Source of the DNA: an uncultured Cohaesibacter sp.
GTDB lineage: Bacteria; Pseudomonadota; Alphaproteobacteria; Rhizobiales; Cohaesibacteraceae
DNA: 64,000 bases
Assembly: GCF_963667045.1 (NCBI RefSeq)
Contig: NZ_OY762934.1
Coordinates: 2,039,501-2,103,500, forward strand
Direction: 5' to 3'
Shown piece by piece: positions 8,892 through 18,026 of this stretch; the first letter of the stretch is position 1; every line of letters begins with the position of its first letter. The position numbers were made by a program, and so were the translations under genes. The notes under the pieces were generated by a model that saw nothing but the letters and a program-made list of their open reading frames with translations, was not told the origin of the DNA and ran no database searches.

Positions 8892-10421
8892 CTAGAGTTT
8901 GTTCAAGACGAACGCCAAGGACTTCATCTCGCGCTCCCCAAGGCTGGTTGGATAGCCATCGATCAGAATGTCAGGTTCAACCCGCCCGTCAGGCAAATTC
9001 CTGTCGTAAAGGCAGACCAGCGGGATCCTCAGTTTCAGTTTGCTATGGGGCATAGCAAACGTGCCTGGTGCTTTGGAGCACATACGATTGGCGCGCACGG
9101 TTGTCGGCATGCCCACAAGGGTCGCGCCGCGATAGTGCCTGAGTTGCGCAGCCAAAATTCCGGCCGCTGAGGCTGTGCTCTGCCCGATCAGCACATAAAG
9201 CTTACTTTCAAGGCCCGGCACATCAAAGGTGTCCGGATTTAGCAAAATCATGTGATTGTCGCCAACCCTTGGCTCCTTTTGCGCCATTTCTGCCTCCAAT
9301 TTAAAAGCAAAATTATCCAGAATTCCCTCGGCATCAAAGTTTTCAGGTAGATGAAGCGCGCCATGGCGGTACACATTATAGCGCGCAACTTTGGCTGTAT
9401 CGACGCCAAGCAACGCCGCTATCAGCGCTTCTGTAAGGACATCTCCCCCACCGCTGTCTCTCAAGTCCAGCACGAGTGTTTTGGGCTTGAAAGCTCGGAT
9501 ATTGCTGAAAATCGCTTTATAATCGCCAGCAACAGCGCCATAGCTCTTGAAATCAGGTAGATGCAAATAGACAACGCCCTTTTCTCTTGAATGAAAGAAA
9601 TAGGGCTCCCAGACAGACACGCTTCTACCCTTATTCATCCGCTCGTTTTCAAAACCAGCATCGCGCAGAAAGCGAAACTCGGGCGCGTATTTGCTACGGC
9701 GCTCTTGCTTCTTAAGGATCGCCTCCACATCCAGCTCCCCCTTGATCTGGACTGTGCTGTCGGGAATAGCGTAGCTATAGTGCACCTTGTTTCTCTCGTC
9801 CCACATGCCCTGAAGGACAAACTCATAGAACAGTGAGGATTGCCTGGTATTCAGGGTCTTGGGTGGTGCGCAACCGTCCTTGGGCCAGACAGCCTCTAAA
9901 AGGTCGCGGACCTCTTCTGCCGATGTCCCGTTGATCTCCACCAATGGGCGCATATGGTCATCAATCTCCGCCATCACCTTGCCACCACGAATTTCCAGCG
10001 GTCGAGACTTGATCGGCCAAAAGGTCGATTTGGCACGAAAAAGCTCAAACTGGCGGGAGAGCCTGTCCTTTCCCATGGCGACCGCAGTATGATAGTCACA
10101 GACCGACGCCATCAGACGCGTGTGCAGCATGAAGGCCGTGGCCAGATCATTGTCCGCACGAATATCAGCCTTGATCGAGGCAAGGATCTGGTCGAGCTCC
10201 CGCCTTGTGCGATAGAGATGGGCGTGGGGATGGTAACGGTTGAGAAGGTCGTAGGCCTGATCCAGCTCTTCCGCCATTTGCAGTCGGCTGAGATGAATAC
10301 CCTCCGCTTCAACGTCCAGTCTTTGCTGCCAGGCTCCGTTGATATTGACGAGACCAAAGGCAATGAAGCCAAACAGGGCGACCGGAATGAGCAGCACATT
10401 GGAAAAGTGTCGGAAAAACAT
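8892..10421 (-). CDS. S41-type (C-terminal processing-like) serine peptidase, membrane-anchored
   Basis: A 509-aa protein with one N-terminal membrane segment (about residues 8-27) and a periplasmic S41-like domain. The TLVLDLRDSGGGD segment (about residues 312-324) and GQSTASAAGILAAQLRHY (about residues 411-428) correspond to the strand and active-site serine region of S41 peptidases. The usual ASAAE/ASASE has G instead of E here, so activity is not certain. No PDZ domain is evident. The gene is transcribed against the yej operon, its stop 15 bases from that of yejF. It reads as less GC-rich than its neighbours and has a weak ribosome-binding site. The substrate is unknown. Confidence 0.7.
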   Translation of the reverse strand: MFFRHFSNVLLIPVALFGFIAFGLVNINGAWQQRLDVEAEGIHLSRLQMAEELDQAYDLLNRYHPHAHLYRTRRELDQILASIKADIRADNDLATAFMLHTRLMASVCDYHTAVAMGKDRLSRQFELFRAKSTFWPIKSRPLEIRGGKVMAEIDDHMRPLVEINGTSAEEVRDLLEAVWPKDGCAPPKTLNTRQSSLFYEFVLQGMWDERNKVHYSYAIPDSTVQIKGELDVEAILKKQERRSKYAPEFRFLRDAGFENERMNKGRSVSVWEPYFFHSREKGVVYLHLPDFKSYGAVAGDYKAIFSNIRAFKPKTLVLDLRDSGGGDVLTEALIAALLGVDTAKVARYNVYRHGALHLPENFDAEGILDNFAFKLEAEMAQKEPRVGDNHMILLNPDTFDVPGLESKLYVLIGQSTASAAGILAAQLRHYRGATLVGMPTTVRANRMCSKAPGTFAMPHSKLKLRIPLVCLYDRNLPDGRVEPDILIDGYPTSLGEREMKSLAFVLNKL

Positions 10422-10670
10422 GAGCGTCGATCAATACAGAATGAAACCACCTGAAATTGAAGGTTTCATCTTAAAACAACCATAATGTTGACTGCGGTTT
10501 TCTCAACGCGGTTAACGAAAGCCAAAGACCTGGGACGCGCCATTTTCGTGCAAGAAAGATCATTGCCAGTGCGACAGACTTTCTTTTGCAAGTCACAGAA
10601 GAGTCTGCTACCTAGATTTCACCTTCCAATCCCGCCGTCCGGCCTAAAAAATCACAAATGGAAATGACCG

Positions 10671-11612
10671 ATGAAAATTGCACTGACCGCCAAGGGCTGG
10701 GATATTCCAGCCTGGATCGAGAATCTCAACAAGCTTTTGCCGGATGCCGAGATTCGGCTGTCCGATGATCTGGGCGATCCCAGCGAGATCGATTATGCCC
10801 TTGTGTGGAAGGGGGATACGGCCTTCCTGAAGGACCTGCCCAATCTGAAGGCGATCTTCTCGCTTGGTGCCGGTGTTGAATTTCTGACTCAAGAACCGGA
10901 TCTGCCGAATGTGCCGATCGTGCGTGTCATTGGCGACGATCTGACGGCCCGCATGTGCGAATATGTGGTGCTGAATGTGTTGATGCATCACCGCCACAGC
11001 CTGCGCAGCCTTAACCAGCAGGCCAACCGGGACTGGAACCAGAGGCCCGATGCGGCGGCTGAGGACTTCCGGGTCGGTATGCTCGGGATTGGCGTGCTCG
11101 GCCTTGCCGCTGCCCGCAAGCTGCAAAATCTCGGTTACCGGGTTTCCGGCTGGAGCCGCTCGCTCAAACAGGTGGATGGCCTTGCCACTTATCACGGTGC
11201 CGATGGCCTTGATGAGATGCTGGCAAAGACAGACATTCTCGTCTCGCTGCTGCCGCACACGCCGCAGACCGAGGGCATTCTCAATCTCGATCTGTTCAAG
11301 AAACTCGCCAAGGACGGCCCGCTGGGCGGACCGGTGATCATCAACGCCGGACGGGGCAAGCTTCAGGTTGAAGCCGATATCGTGACCGCCATCCGGGAAG
11401 GCATTCTCGCCGGAGCATCGCTCGATGTCTTCGAACAGGAACCTCTGCCCGAAGACAGCCCGCTGTGGAATCTGCCCAACGTCATCATCACGCCGCATAT
11501 CGCCGCCGTCAGTGCCCCTTATGCGACAACCAAAGGCATCGCCGAACAGATCCTGCGCAATGAAGCGGGTGAACAGATGATCGGCATCGTTGATCGGGGT
11601 GCGGGCTATTAA
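10671..11612 (+). CDS. ghrA: Glyoxylate/hydroxypyruvate reductase A
   Basis: A D-isomer-specific 2-hydroxyacid dehydrogenase (313 aa) of the GhrA type, which reduces glyoxylate or hydroxypyruvate with NAD(P)H in the cytoplasm. The Rossmann motif is GMLGIGVLGLAAARKL (about residues 138-153), followed by the GWSRS turn, which suggests NADP preference. NAGRGKLQVEADIV (about residues 224-237) and DVFEQEPLPEDSPLW with the catalytic histidine in TPHIAA are typical. GGAAATGACCG precedes the ATG. It diverges from the S41 gene and converges with the NlpC/P60 gene. Confidence 0.88.
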   Translation: MKIALTAKGWDIPAWIENLNKLLPDAEIRLSDDLGDPSEIDYALVWKGDTAFLKDLPNLKAIFSLGAGVEFLTQEPDLPNVPIVRVIGDDLTARMCEYVVLNVLMHHRHSLRSLNQQANRDWNQRPDAAAEDFRVGMLGIGVLGLAAARKLQNLGYRVSGWSRSLKQVDGLATYHGADGLDEMLAKTDILVSLLPHTPQTEGILNLDLFKKLAKDGPLGGPVIINAGRGKLQVEADIVTAIREGILAGASLDVFEQEPLPEDSPLWNLPNVIITPHIAAVSAPYATTKGIAEQILRNEAGEQMIGIVDRGAGY

Positions 11613-11615
11613 GCC

Positions 11616-12530
11616 CTACCCCACCAGACGCCGGATCGCCCTGAGGGCACCATATTCATTTTGCGCGATGCGCTTGATGGCCCCGGCAAGCGGCTCCCTG
11701 GCCACTGCCATATGGTAGCCATTGGCATGGAGCAGGGTTTCAGCGTCGGTCATGATACCCACATGGCCCGGCCAGAAGACCAGATCACCGCGTTCGAGCG
11801 GGGGAAGACCGGCCGACAGGTCGAGCGCAACCCCTGCTTCCTTTTCCTGCATCGACGCATCGCGCAGCATAGGGATACCCGCCATTTCGCAAGCGAGCTG
11901 AACAAGACCCGAGCAATCGATGCCGAGGGAGCTCTTGCCGCCCCACAGATAGGGCGTCCCGACAAGGCTTTCGGCAACAGTGACGAAATCATCCGCCTTG
12001 TCGTCAATCTCCCGCACATGTTGGGCAACGACCCAGCCCGCCTCGCCGTTGGGCGTTGGCATGTTGAGCAGCTTGCGATAGCGGGTGCCGCGGACTTCCC
12101 GCTCTTCCCCAAGGATCAGCCCTGCGCCAAGTGACAGGAAAACGGCGGCGGGGAATTTGAGGTCCGGGCCGGGATAGACGAAGGTGCGCACGGCGCAAAC
12201 CCGGTGGGTCGGTGCCCCGACGACAAATTCGTCATTGAGTGGCCCGTCGAACGGGCCGAGCGTGTTGGAAGGCATGTAGCCGACATAACCATCGCCATCG
12301 AGCTGCACCCAGCTCCAGCCGTTGGCCCCTTCCTCGAAGACCTTCACCACCTCGCCCAGCATCGCCTGCGTATCCAGCCCGCTGCGTCCGTCAGCACCGG
12401 ACTTCAGTGGTGCGATGGGGACCTGCACCCGCTTGATGAGCGGATCAACGAAGCGTTCAGCCTCGACCTGCCCGATCAGGCGCTTGTCTGCAAGGTCGGG
12501 ACGAAAGGCGTTGAGAGACGGATTGAGCAT
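11616..12530 (-). CDS. NlpC/P60 family cysteine peptidase with SH3-like N-terminus
   Basis: A 304-aa protein with an SH3-type region (about residues 30-165) and a C-terminal NlpC/P60 domain that cleaves peptidoglycan-type peptides such as gamma-D-Glu-diamino-acid bonds. The catalytic cysteine is in GIDCSGLVQ (about residue 211) and histidines occur in WPGHVGIM and LLHANGYH. No signal peptide is visible, so it may act in the cytoplasm on recycled muropeptides. It lies downstream of a leucyl aminopeptidase and a MarR regulator on the same strand, which fits a peptide-degradation role. Confidence 0.85.
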   Translation of the reverse strand: MLNPSLNAFRPDLADKRLIGQVEAERFVDPLIKRVQVPIAPLKSGADGRSGLDTQAMLGEVVKVFEEGANGWSWVQLDGDGYVGYMPSNTLGPFDGPLNDEFVVGAPTHRVCAVRTFVYPGPDLKFPAAVFLSLGAGLILGEEREVRGTRYRKLLNMPTPNGEAGWVVAQHVREIDDKADDFVTVAESLVGTPYLWGGKSSLGIDCSGLVQLACEMAGIPMLRDASMQEKEAGVALDLSAGLPPLERGDLVFWPGHVGIMTDAETLLHANGYHMAVAREPLAGAIKRIAQNEYGALRAIRRLVG

Positions 12531-12667
12531 CAGCTGTTCCTGTTATCGTATTGTGTTGACCGGCCCGGAAAGAAAGAGGGAAAACCTGAGACGAGGGACC
12601 ATACGAAGCCGCAGGCAGGCAAGGCAGCCAGCCCCGACCGGTGCGTCAAGCTATATCCCCTGGGCTT

Positions 12668-13018
12668 TCAGCTCGCAATAAGGCGGGATTGCTCAACGAT
12701 CTTGTAACCAAGCTTTTCGACATAGAGCGCGCCCTTGACCGTCCGCAGAATGACGACATTGCGCTTGTCCTTGTCGTCGCGGCGGCGGGTCAGCAATCCG
12801 GCCCGGCCCATCGTGTCCAGCGCGCGGGTGATGGCGGGCTTGGTAACGCCCAGCTTGGCGGCAAGGCCGCGCACGGTATGCGGAGGCGTCTCCATATAGA
12901 CGGTTAGCAGCACCATCATCTGTCTTGCCGAAAGATCGCTTTCCTCTTCCAGCACCAGATCATGAGTGACGTTGTGCCATAATTGCAGCGCCTGGCCAGC
13001 GCAAATATCCATAGTCAT
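12668..13018 (-). CDS. MarR-family transcriptional regulator
   Basis: A small (116 aa) winged-helix protein. LSARQMMVLLTVYM, TVRGLAAKLGVTKPAITRALDTMGRAGLLTRRRDDKDKRNVVI covers the recognition helix and the wing with the DxRD-like turn typical of MarR proteins. It is shorter than most MarR members (about 140-150 aa), mainly at the C-terminal dimer helix. It lies between the leucyl aminopeptidase and NlpC/P60 genes on the same strand and might regulate them. Effector and targets are unknown. Confidence 0.78.
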   Translation of the reverse strand: MTMDICAGQALQLWHNVTHDLVLEEESDLSARQMMVLLTVYMETPPHTVRGLAAKLGVTKPAITRALDTMGRAGLLTRRRDDKDKRNVVILRTVKGALYVEKLGYKIVEQSRLIAS

Positions 13019-13203
13019 GAAATAGCATCATCTCCGGGAGCCCTGGCCAATCCCCTCCCCGAATCCCACAAACAATCCGGGGGTCTCACGTATGGCTCCG
13101 TACCGATTAATGCAGATTCACGCAATCGAGGCAAGTCGGGCCTGCGACGGGGTGGTGCAATGGCACCGTTCCCCGCTGAAACCCGACTGGCCACGGCCCT
13201 TTG

Positions 13204-14598
13204 TCAGGACCATCCGATATCGTAGCGATTGCGGATCAGGGTGTAGATAGCCCGAATGCCCTGCGCCTCACCACCTTTGGGACGGGCAGCCTGAGCGGCG
13301 GGAGCCCAGCCGTAGATGTCGAAATGAGCCCAGCTTCCGGTCTTGGAAACGAAGCGTCGCAGGAACAGCGCTGCCGTGATGGAGCCTGCAAAGCCGTCCG
13401 TGGTGATATGGTTCACATCGGCGATGTCGGAAGACAGTTTGGCGTCATAGGCATCCCAAAGCGGCATGTTCCAGAGCGGATCCCACTGCCGTGTGCTTTC
13501 GCAGGCAAGCGCATGGACCAGCTCATGGTCATCACTGTAGAAAGGCGGCAGATCCGGACCAAGGGCCACGCGGGCGGCACCCGTCAGCGTCGCCATGTCG
13601 ATCAGCAATTCCGGCTCTTCCTCGTCGGCCAGCGACAGCGCATCGGCCAGAATGAGACGTCCTTCGGCATCGGTGTTGCCGATCTCCACCGTCAGGCCCT
13701 TGTGGCTCTGCAGCACGTCGCCGGGGCGGAAGGCACTGCCGGATACGGAGTTCTCGACCGCCGGAATGAGCACGCGCAGACGCACGGGCAGATTGGCCGC
13801 CATGATCATGGACGCAAGACCGAGCACGTTGGCAGCGCCCCCCATGTCCTTTTTCATCAGCGCCATCGAGCTGCCGGGCTTGAGGTTGAGACCACCGGTG
13901 TCGAAGCACACGCCTTTGCCCACCAGCGTCACCTTGGGGTGGCTTTCCTTGCCCCAGACGAAGTCGAGCAGGCGCGGCGCGCGCAGCGAGGCGCGGCCAA
14001 CGGCGTGGATCATCGGGAAGTTCTTTTCAAGCAGCTCATCTCCCGTGGTCACTTCCAGACGGGCTCCATGGGTATCGACCAGACCGCGGGTGACCGCTTC
14101 CAGTTCGTCCGGCCCCATGTCATTGGACGGGATGTTGATGAGGTCACGTGCCAGATTGGAGCCCTTGACCTGCCGCAGAACATCTTCGCGATCAACACCC
14201 TCAGGCCAGTCGAGCTCAGGCAGAGGCGTGGCGTTTTCCTTGTAGCGATCAAAACGGTAGCTGCCCAGATGCCAGGCGAGAGTTGCCAGAAACAGGGACT
14301 GCGGATCATCACCGAGGGCTTCGGGGTTGGCGAAATGATAGCGCCCGGCGGGCAGCTTCACCGGCAGCAGGCCCGGCAGCAGCGGAGAGGCGGTTTTGCT
14401 ACCACGCTTGCCAAGGCCAAAAAGAACGGCATCGCACTGGCCATCAAGCGCAGGAATGAGGCATACCTCGCCTTCCTTGGCGGCAAAGCCTGTTGTCTCG
14501 ACCCATTGTGTTGCCAGCGCGGAAAGCGCGTTGGGAACCAGAGCCTCGGCATCACTGTTCATGAAATAAATTGGGCTGGAATCAACATTTGTAGGCAT
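13204..14598 (-). CDS. Leucyl aminopeptidase, M17 family
   Basis: A cytoplasmic metallo-aminopeptidase (about 464 aa) that releases N-terminal residues from peptides. The M17 signature NTDAEGRLILADAL (about residue 315) is intact, as is the metal-binding stretch VGKGVCFDTGGLNLKPGSSM, with MKKDMGGAA in place of the common MKYDMGGAA. I chose the ATG at 14598 because GAGAAAG lies 7 bases upstream; the ATG at 14604 is an alternative. Reading frames extending to 14706 add implausible sequence. It would finish digestion of peptides brought in by the Yej system nearby. Confidence 0.9.
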   Translation of the reverse strand: MPTNVDSSPIYFMNSDAEALVPNALSALATQWVETTGFAAKEGEVCLIPALDGQCDAVLFGLGKRGSKTASPLLPGLLPVKLPAGRYHFANPEALGDDPQSLFLATLAWHLGSYRFDRYKENATPLPELDWPEGVDREDVLRQVKGSNLARDLINIPSNDMGPDELEAVTRGLVDTHGARLEVTTGDELLEKNFPMIHAVGRASLRAPRLLDFVWGKESHPKVTLVGKGVCFDTGGLNLKPGSSMALMKKDMGGAANVLGLASMIMAANLPVRLRVLIPAVENSVSGSAFRPGDVLQSHKGLTVEIGNTDAEGRLILADALSLADEEEPELLIDMATLTGAARVALGPDLPPFYSDDHELVHALACESTRQWDPLWNMPLWDAYDAKLSSDIADVNHITTDGFAGSITAALFLRRFVSKTGSWAHFDIYGWAPAAQAARPKGGEAQGIRAIYTLIRNRYDIGWS

Positions 14599-14802
14599 TG
14601 TCATTCTTTCTCGTTTTTCTTTGCATGTTGCCAAGATGGGGCTTCGAACACCAAGAATCAATCCGCCATCCAGCAGGAATCCTAATGGATCCGAGCAAAA
14701 GCGCAATTGCCCCGCTTTCGCTTTCCTCCCTCGCGTAGGGCAGGCCTGTGCAGAGACAAATCATCCTTTTCGGAGCCGGTAACCGCTTGCAAATTGCACC
14801 AG

Positions 14803-14817
14803 TTAACCAAGCATTAG
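14803..14817 (+). promoter_or_regulatory. Near-consensus CtrA-like site before tadD
   Basis: TTAACCAAGCATTAG matches TTAA-N7-TTAA except for the last base of the second half. It begins 108 bases before the tadD start. A further TTAA follows at 14820. Comparable TTAACC elements precede the other tad units. Binding is inferred. Confidence 0.4.
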
Positions 14818-14910
14818 GGTTAATAGATTACTTCTGGAACAAAGGGATCCTGTGCCCGCTCCGGGTTTTGCAGACCGCCATTTGCCTTGCCGATTTCAGA
14901 GGTTTGATAG

Positions 14911-15705
14911 ATGAACGCTCATTTGAATACCAAGCCCACACCGTCCATGCGCAAGTTCATGCTCGCCGGATCCATCGCGCTGGTGGTTGCCCTTGCCGGC
15001 TGCTCGTCGAACAAGAAGAGCGTTTCCTCATCGAGCCATCAGGGCACCAGCTATGCGACCGAAGAGGCGCTGCAGGCATCTGTCACCTATTGGGGCAAGC
15101 GCTACAACAGCGACAGCAAGGACGTAAAGACCGCCCTCAACTATGGCCAGTCGCTAAGGCTGCTCGGTCGCCATGAGCAGGCGCTGGCGGTGCTCGAGCA
15201 GCTGGCTGCCCAGCACCCCAAGGACAGGGTCGTGCTGGCAGCCTATGGCAAGGCACTGGCAACGGTCGGCCGCTTCCAGCAGGCGCTGCAGGTGCTGCAT
15301 ACGGCCCAGACGCCGACGATGCCGGACTGGCGGCTGGATTCTGCGATGGGAGCGATCTACGATCAGACCGGCGACTTCCAGACCGCCCGCAGCCACTATG
15401 ACAAGGCGCTGCTGCAGGCTCCCGATGAACCGAGCGTGCTGAGCAACTATGGCCTTTCCTATCTGCTGGAGGGCGATCTCCCCTCGGCGGAAGGTTACCT
15501 GAGGCAAGCAGCCAAGAACCCGAAGGCCGACAGTCGCGTGCGGCAGAATCTGGCGTTGGCGCTCGGCCTGCAAGGCAAGTTCCAGGAAGCGGAATCCATC
15601 GCCCAAAACGAGCTTTCACCACAGCAGGCCGCCCAGAACATGGCCTATCTCAAGGAAATGCTGAGCGAGCGTGGCAACTGGGACAAGATCAAGAAGCAGG
15701 GTTGA
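14911..15705 (+). CDS. tadD: TadD-like TPR lipoprotein of the Tad pilus system
   Basis: A 264-aa protein with a lipoprotein signal (VVALAGC lipobox, cysteine near residue 31) followed by tetratricopeptide repeats over about residues 60-250, for example GRHEQALAVLEQLAAQHPKD and AYGKALATVGRFQQALQVL. TadD helps assemble the Tad outer-membrane secretin. AGAGG precedes the ATG by 8 bases. It sits at the left edge of the tad cluster, converging with tadC, and ends in a clear terminator. Confidence 0.87.
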   Translation: MNAHLNTKPTPSMRKFMLAGSIALVVALAGCSSNKKSVSSSSHQGTSYATEEALQASVTYWGKRYNSDSKDVKTALNYGQSLRLLGRHEQALAVLEQLAAQHPKDRVVLAAYGKALATVGRFQQALQVLHTAQTPTMPDWRLDSAMGAIYDQTGDFQTARSHYDKALLQAPDEPSVLSNYGLSYLLEGDLPSAEGYLRQAAKNPKADSRVRQNLALALGLQGKFQEAESIAQNELSPQQAAQNMAYLKEMLSERGNWDKIKKQG

Positions 15706-15787
15706 TGCCCTCTTCCTTACTGGCCTCTTACTGGCCCCTCACAGGACCTTCATGGGGTCCTTTCGAGGTGTCAGACAGACAAACAGA

Positions 15788-15816
15788 CAAAAGGGCCTCA
15801 ACGGCCCTTTTTCTTT
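15788..15816 (+). terminator. Intrinsic terminator after tadD
   Basis: AAAGGGCC (15789/15790-15797) pairs with GGCCCTTT (15803-15810) across a TCAAC loop and is followed by TTCTTT. A weaker GGACC/GGTCC hairpin lies about 40 bases upstream. Confidence 0.8.
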
Positions 15817-15956
15817 GCCCGTTCTTTGCCCGTTTTCAAGTCCAACAGTCTGGCGCGATGCCTGGTTTGGTGCTCTGATGTGCAGGACAGATCGTCCGAA
15901 GCCACCCCATGGCACCGGATAGCACCGGTCGAGACATGTTCTGTCACAAGCAAAGA

Positions 15957-16922
15957 TCAGTGCGAGGAGAAATACTGCACGGCGATTGGGCCAAGCACGA
16001 TCACGAAAATCGCGGGCAAGAAGAAGAGGATCATCGGCACGGTCAGTTTTGGTGGCAGGGCGGCGGCTTTCTTCTCGGCTGCGGTCATGCGGGCTGCGCG
16101 GTTTTCCTCGGCCATGGTGCGGATGGCGTCCCCGAGCGGGGTACCATAGCGCTCGGCCTGAATGAGAGAGGTCATGACACCGCGCACCCCTTCAATACCC
16201 GTCCGTACGGAGATGTTTTCATAGGCCATGCGGCGGTCCTGAAGATAGGACAGCTCGGCGGTCAGGATCGTCAGTTCCTCTGCCAGTTCAACACTGGCGG
16301 AGCCGATTTCAGCAGCCACCTTCTGAAAGCCGGTTTCTGCCGTCATGCCCGATTCCACGCAAATCAGCAAAAGGTCAAGCGCATCCGGCCAGGCTCTGAT
16401 GATCGAGCTTTGCCGCTTTGAGCGCTGGTTCTGCAGATAAAGTAGCGGCGCGTAATAACAGGCATAGGCGAACAGGACGCAGAAGAACAGATTGACCATC
16501 GCCGGGTAGTCGGGCTTGATCACGACGAAGACATAGAAGAGCGACACCGCAAGCCCCACGATGGGACCGACAATGCGGGCAAAGGTATAAGTCATCAGAT
16601 GCTTTTCATGACGAAAGCCTGCCTGCTTGAGCTTCGTCCGGCTTTCCTTGTCGGAGAAGGCATCGCGCATCTTGAAGCGATCAACAATACTGATGATCAG
16701 CTCCTTGGGCTCCTGACGCAGAGAAACTCGGCCACCATTCTTGCCCTGATTGAGCATGGCGCGTTCGCGCTTGCGGATCCGTTCCCGCTCGCTGGCAACT
16801 TCCTTCATGCGATCGCCAAGACGATCCTTCTCAAGGAAAGGCATCGCCACAGCCAGAATCGAGGCCACAACGGCAATGGCCGTTACCAGCGCGAACATAT
16901 CCTGTAGCTCAAAGCCTGCCAT
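15957..16922 (-). CDS. tadC: TadC, inner-membrane platform protein of the Tad pilus
   Basis: A 321-aa type II secretion F-domain protein. There is one N-terminal helix (about residues 8-28), a pair of helices near residues 110-155, the cytoplasmic T2SSF domain (ALDLLLICVESGMTAETGFQKVA, ERYGTPLGDAIRTMAEENR) and a last helix (about residues 290-315). With TadB it forms the membrane platform on which CpaF drives Flp pilus assembly. It is the last gene of the leftward cpaB-tadC run, 87 bases after tadB. Confidence 0.93.
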   Translation of the reverse strand: MAGFELQDMFALVTAIAVVASILAVAMPFLEKDRLGDRMKEVASERERIRKRERAMLNQGKNGGRVSLRQEPKELIISIVDRFKMRDAFSDKESRTKLKQAGFRHEKHLMTYTFARIVGPIVGLAVSLFYVFVVIKPDYPAMVNLFFCVLFAYACYYAPLLYLQNQRSKRQSSIIRAWPDALDLLLICVESGMTAETGFQKVAAEIGSASVELAEELTILTAELSYLQDRRMAYENISVRTGIEGVRGVMTSLIQAERYGTPLGDAIRTMAEENRAARMTAAEKKAAALPPKLTVPMILFFLPAIFVIVLGPIAVQYFSSH

Positions 16923-17009
16923 TCGCTTTCCCTAGTCCTTGTTGTTGCAACGTCATGCAGAACTGCTCCAGAGCCGATGCCAGTCAGCATCCATCGGAGT
17001 CTTCCACCC

Positions 17010-18014
17010 TTACATGTCGAAATTGATCATCTGACGCATGACGAAGATACCGATCCCCATCCACGCAAGCGTACACACAAGCATCATTTGCCCCATGGGC
17101 TCTTCGAACATCACGAGAATGAAGGTTTTCTGGGTCAGATAGAGCATGAAGGCGATCACGAAGGGCATGGCCCCGATGATCACGGCGGAGGCCTTGGCCT
17201 CCATCGACATGGCACTCACCTTTTCCTTCATCTGCGCCCGCGCGCGCAGAACGCGCGACAGGTTACCCAAGGCTTCCGAGAGCGAGCCACCCGCCTGCGT
17301 CTGGATTGCAATGACGATGGCGAAGAAGTTCGTCTCCGGCAAGGGTACACGCTGATGCAGCCGCGGCACGACCTTCGCGAGAGGCAACCCCATGGCCTGC
17401 TCATCGATCAGGCGTTTGAACTCGCTGCGCACCGGCTCAGCTGTTTCCGTTGCGGCAATGACCAGACAATCCGCCAGCGGGAGGCCGGTCTTGATGCCAC
17501 GGACAATAACGTCGACCGCGTTGGGAAACTCCTTTATGAACTTCTCCATCCGCTTCTTGCGCTTGCGAGCCAGCCAGAAATGCGGAACACCGAGAAAGCC
17601 GACAAGGCCGAGGCCAATGGCGACAAGCATCGACATGCCGCCGGCAAGACCACCAAGGAAAAAGACACACCCGGAAACCGCACTATAGAGCCAGAATTGC
17701 TTCGGCGTCATGGTGAACCCTGCCTGTATCAGTCGGGCCTTGAGAGACTGCTTTCTTTCCTTGCCCTTCTTCTGGGCATTCTCGATCTGCTTGAGGTTGG
17801 CCTCGATATCCTTGCGTCGGTCCAAATTGCCTGCCTTGAGACGCTTGTCTGCGATCTGGACCCGACTCATGGCGACGGCTTGGACACGCTGATCGCGATT
17901 GAAATTCTTCGACAGGCGCGGGTAGAACAGCCCCCATGCGACACCCAGCACGGCAAAAACGACCAGAACGAACAGGGCTATGGTGAAAATCAGATCATTG
18001 CCGATGAATTCCAT
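17010..18014 (-). CDS. tadB: TadB, inner-membrane platform protein of the Tad pilus
   Basis: A 334-aa T2SSF protein, partner of TadC. The N-terminal helix is at about residues 8-30, two central helices at about 115-160, then the cytoplasmic domain with FPNAVDVIVRGIKTGLPLADCL and PLPETNFFAIVIAIQTQAGGSLSEAL, and two C-terminal helices. It starts 12 bases after the stop of cpaF, consistent with translation from one mRNA. Confidence 0.93.
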   Translation of the reverse strand: MEFIGNDLIFTIALFVLVVFAVLGVAWGLFYPRLSKNFNRDQRVQAVAMSRVQIADKRLKAGNLDRRKDIEANLKQIENAQKKGKERKQSLKARLIQAGFTMTPKQFWLYSAVSGCVFFLGGLAGGMSMLVAIGLGLVGFLGVPHFWLARKRKKRMEKFIKEFPNAVDVIVRGIKTGLPLADCLVIAATETAEPVRSEFKRLIDEQAMGLPLAKVVPRLHQRVPLPETNFFAIVIAIQTQAGGSLSEALGNLSRVLRARAQMKEKVSAMSMEAKASAVIIGAMPFVIAFMLYLTQKTFILVMFEEPMGQMMLVCTLAWMGIGIFVMRQMINFDM

Positions 18015-18026
18015 GCCTGTTCCTCG

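Noticed and set aside
13201-14685. A 494-codon open frame on the plus strand
   Set aside because: It is antisense to the M17 aminopeptidase gene, which has an intact NTDAEGR signature.
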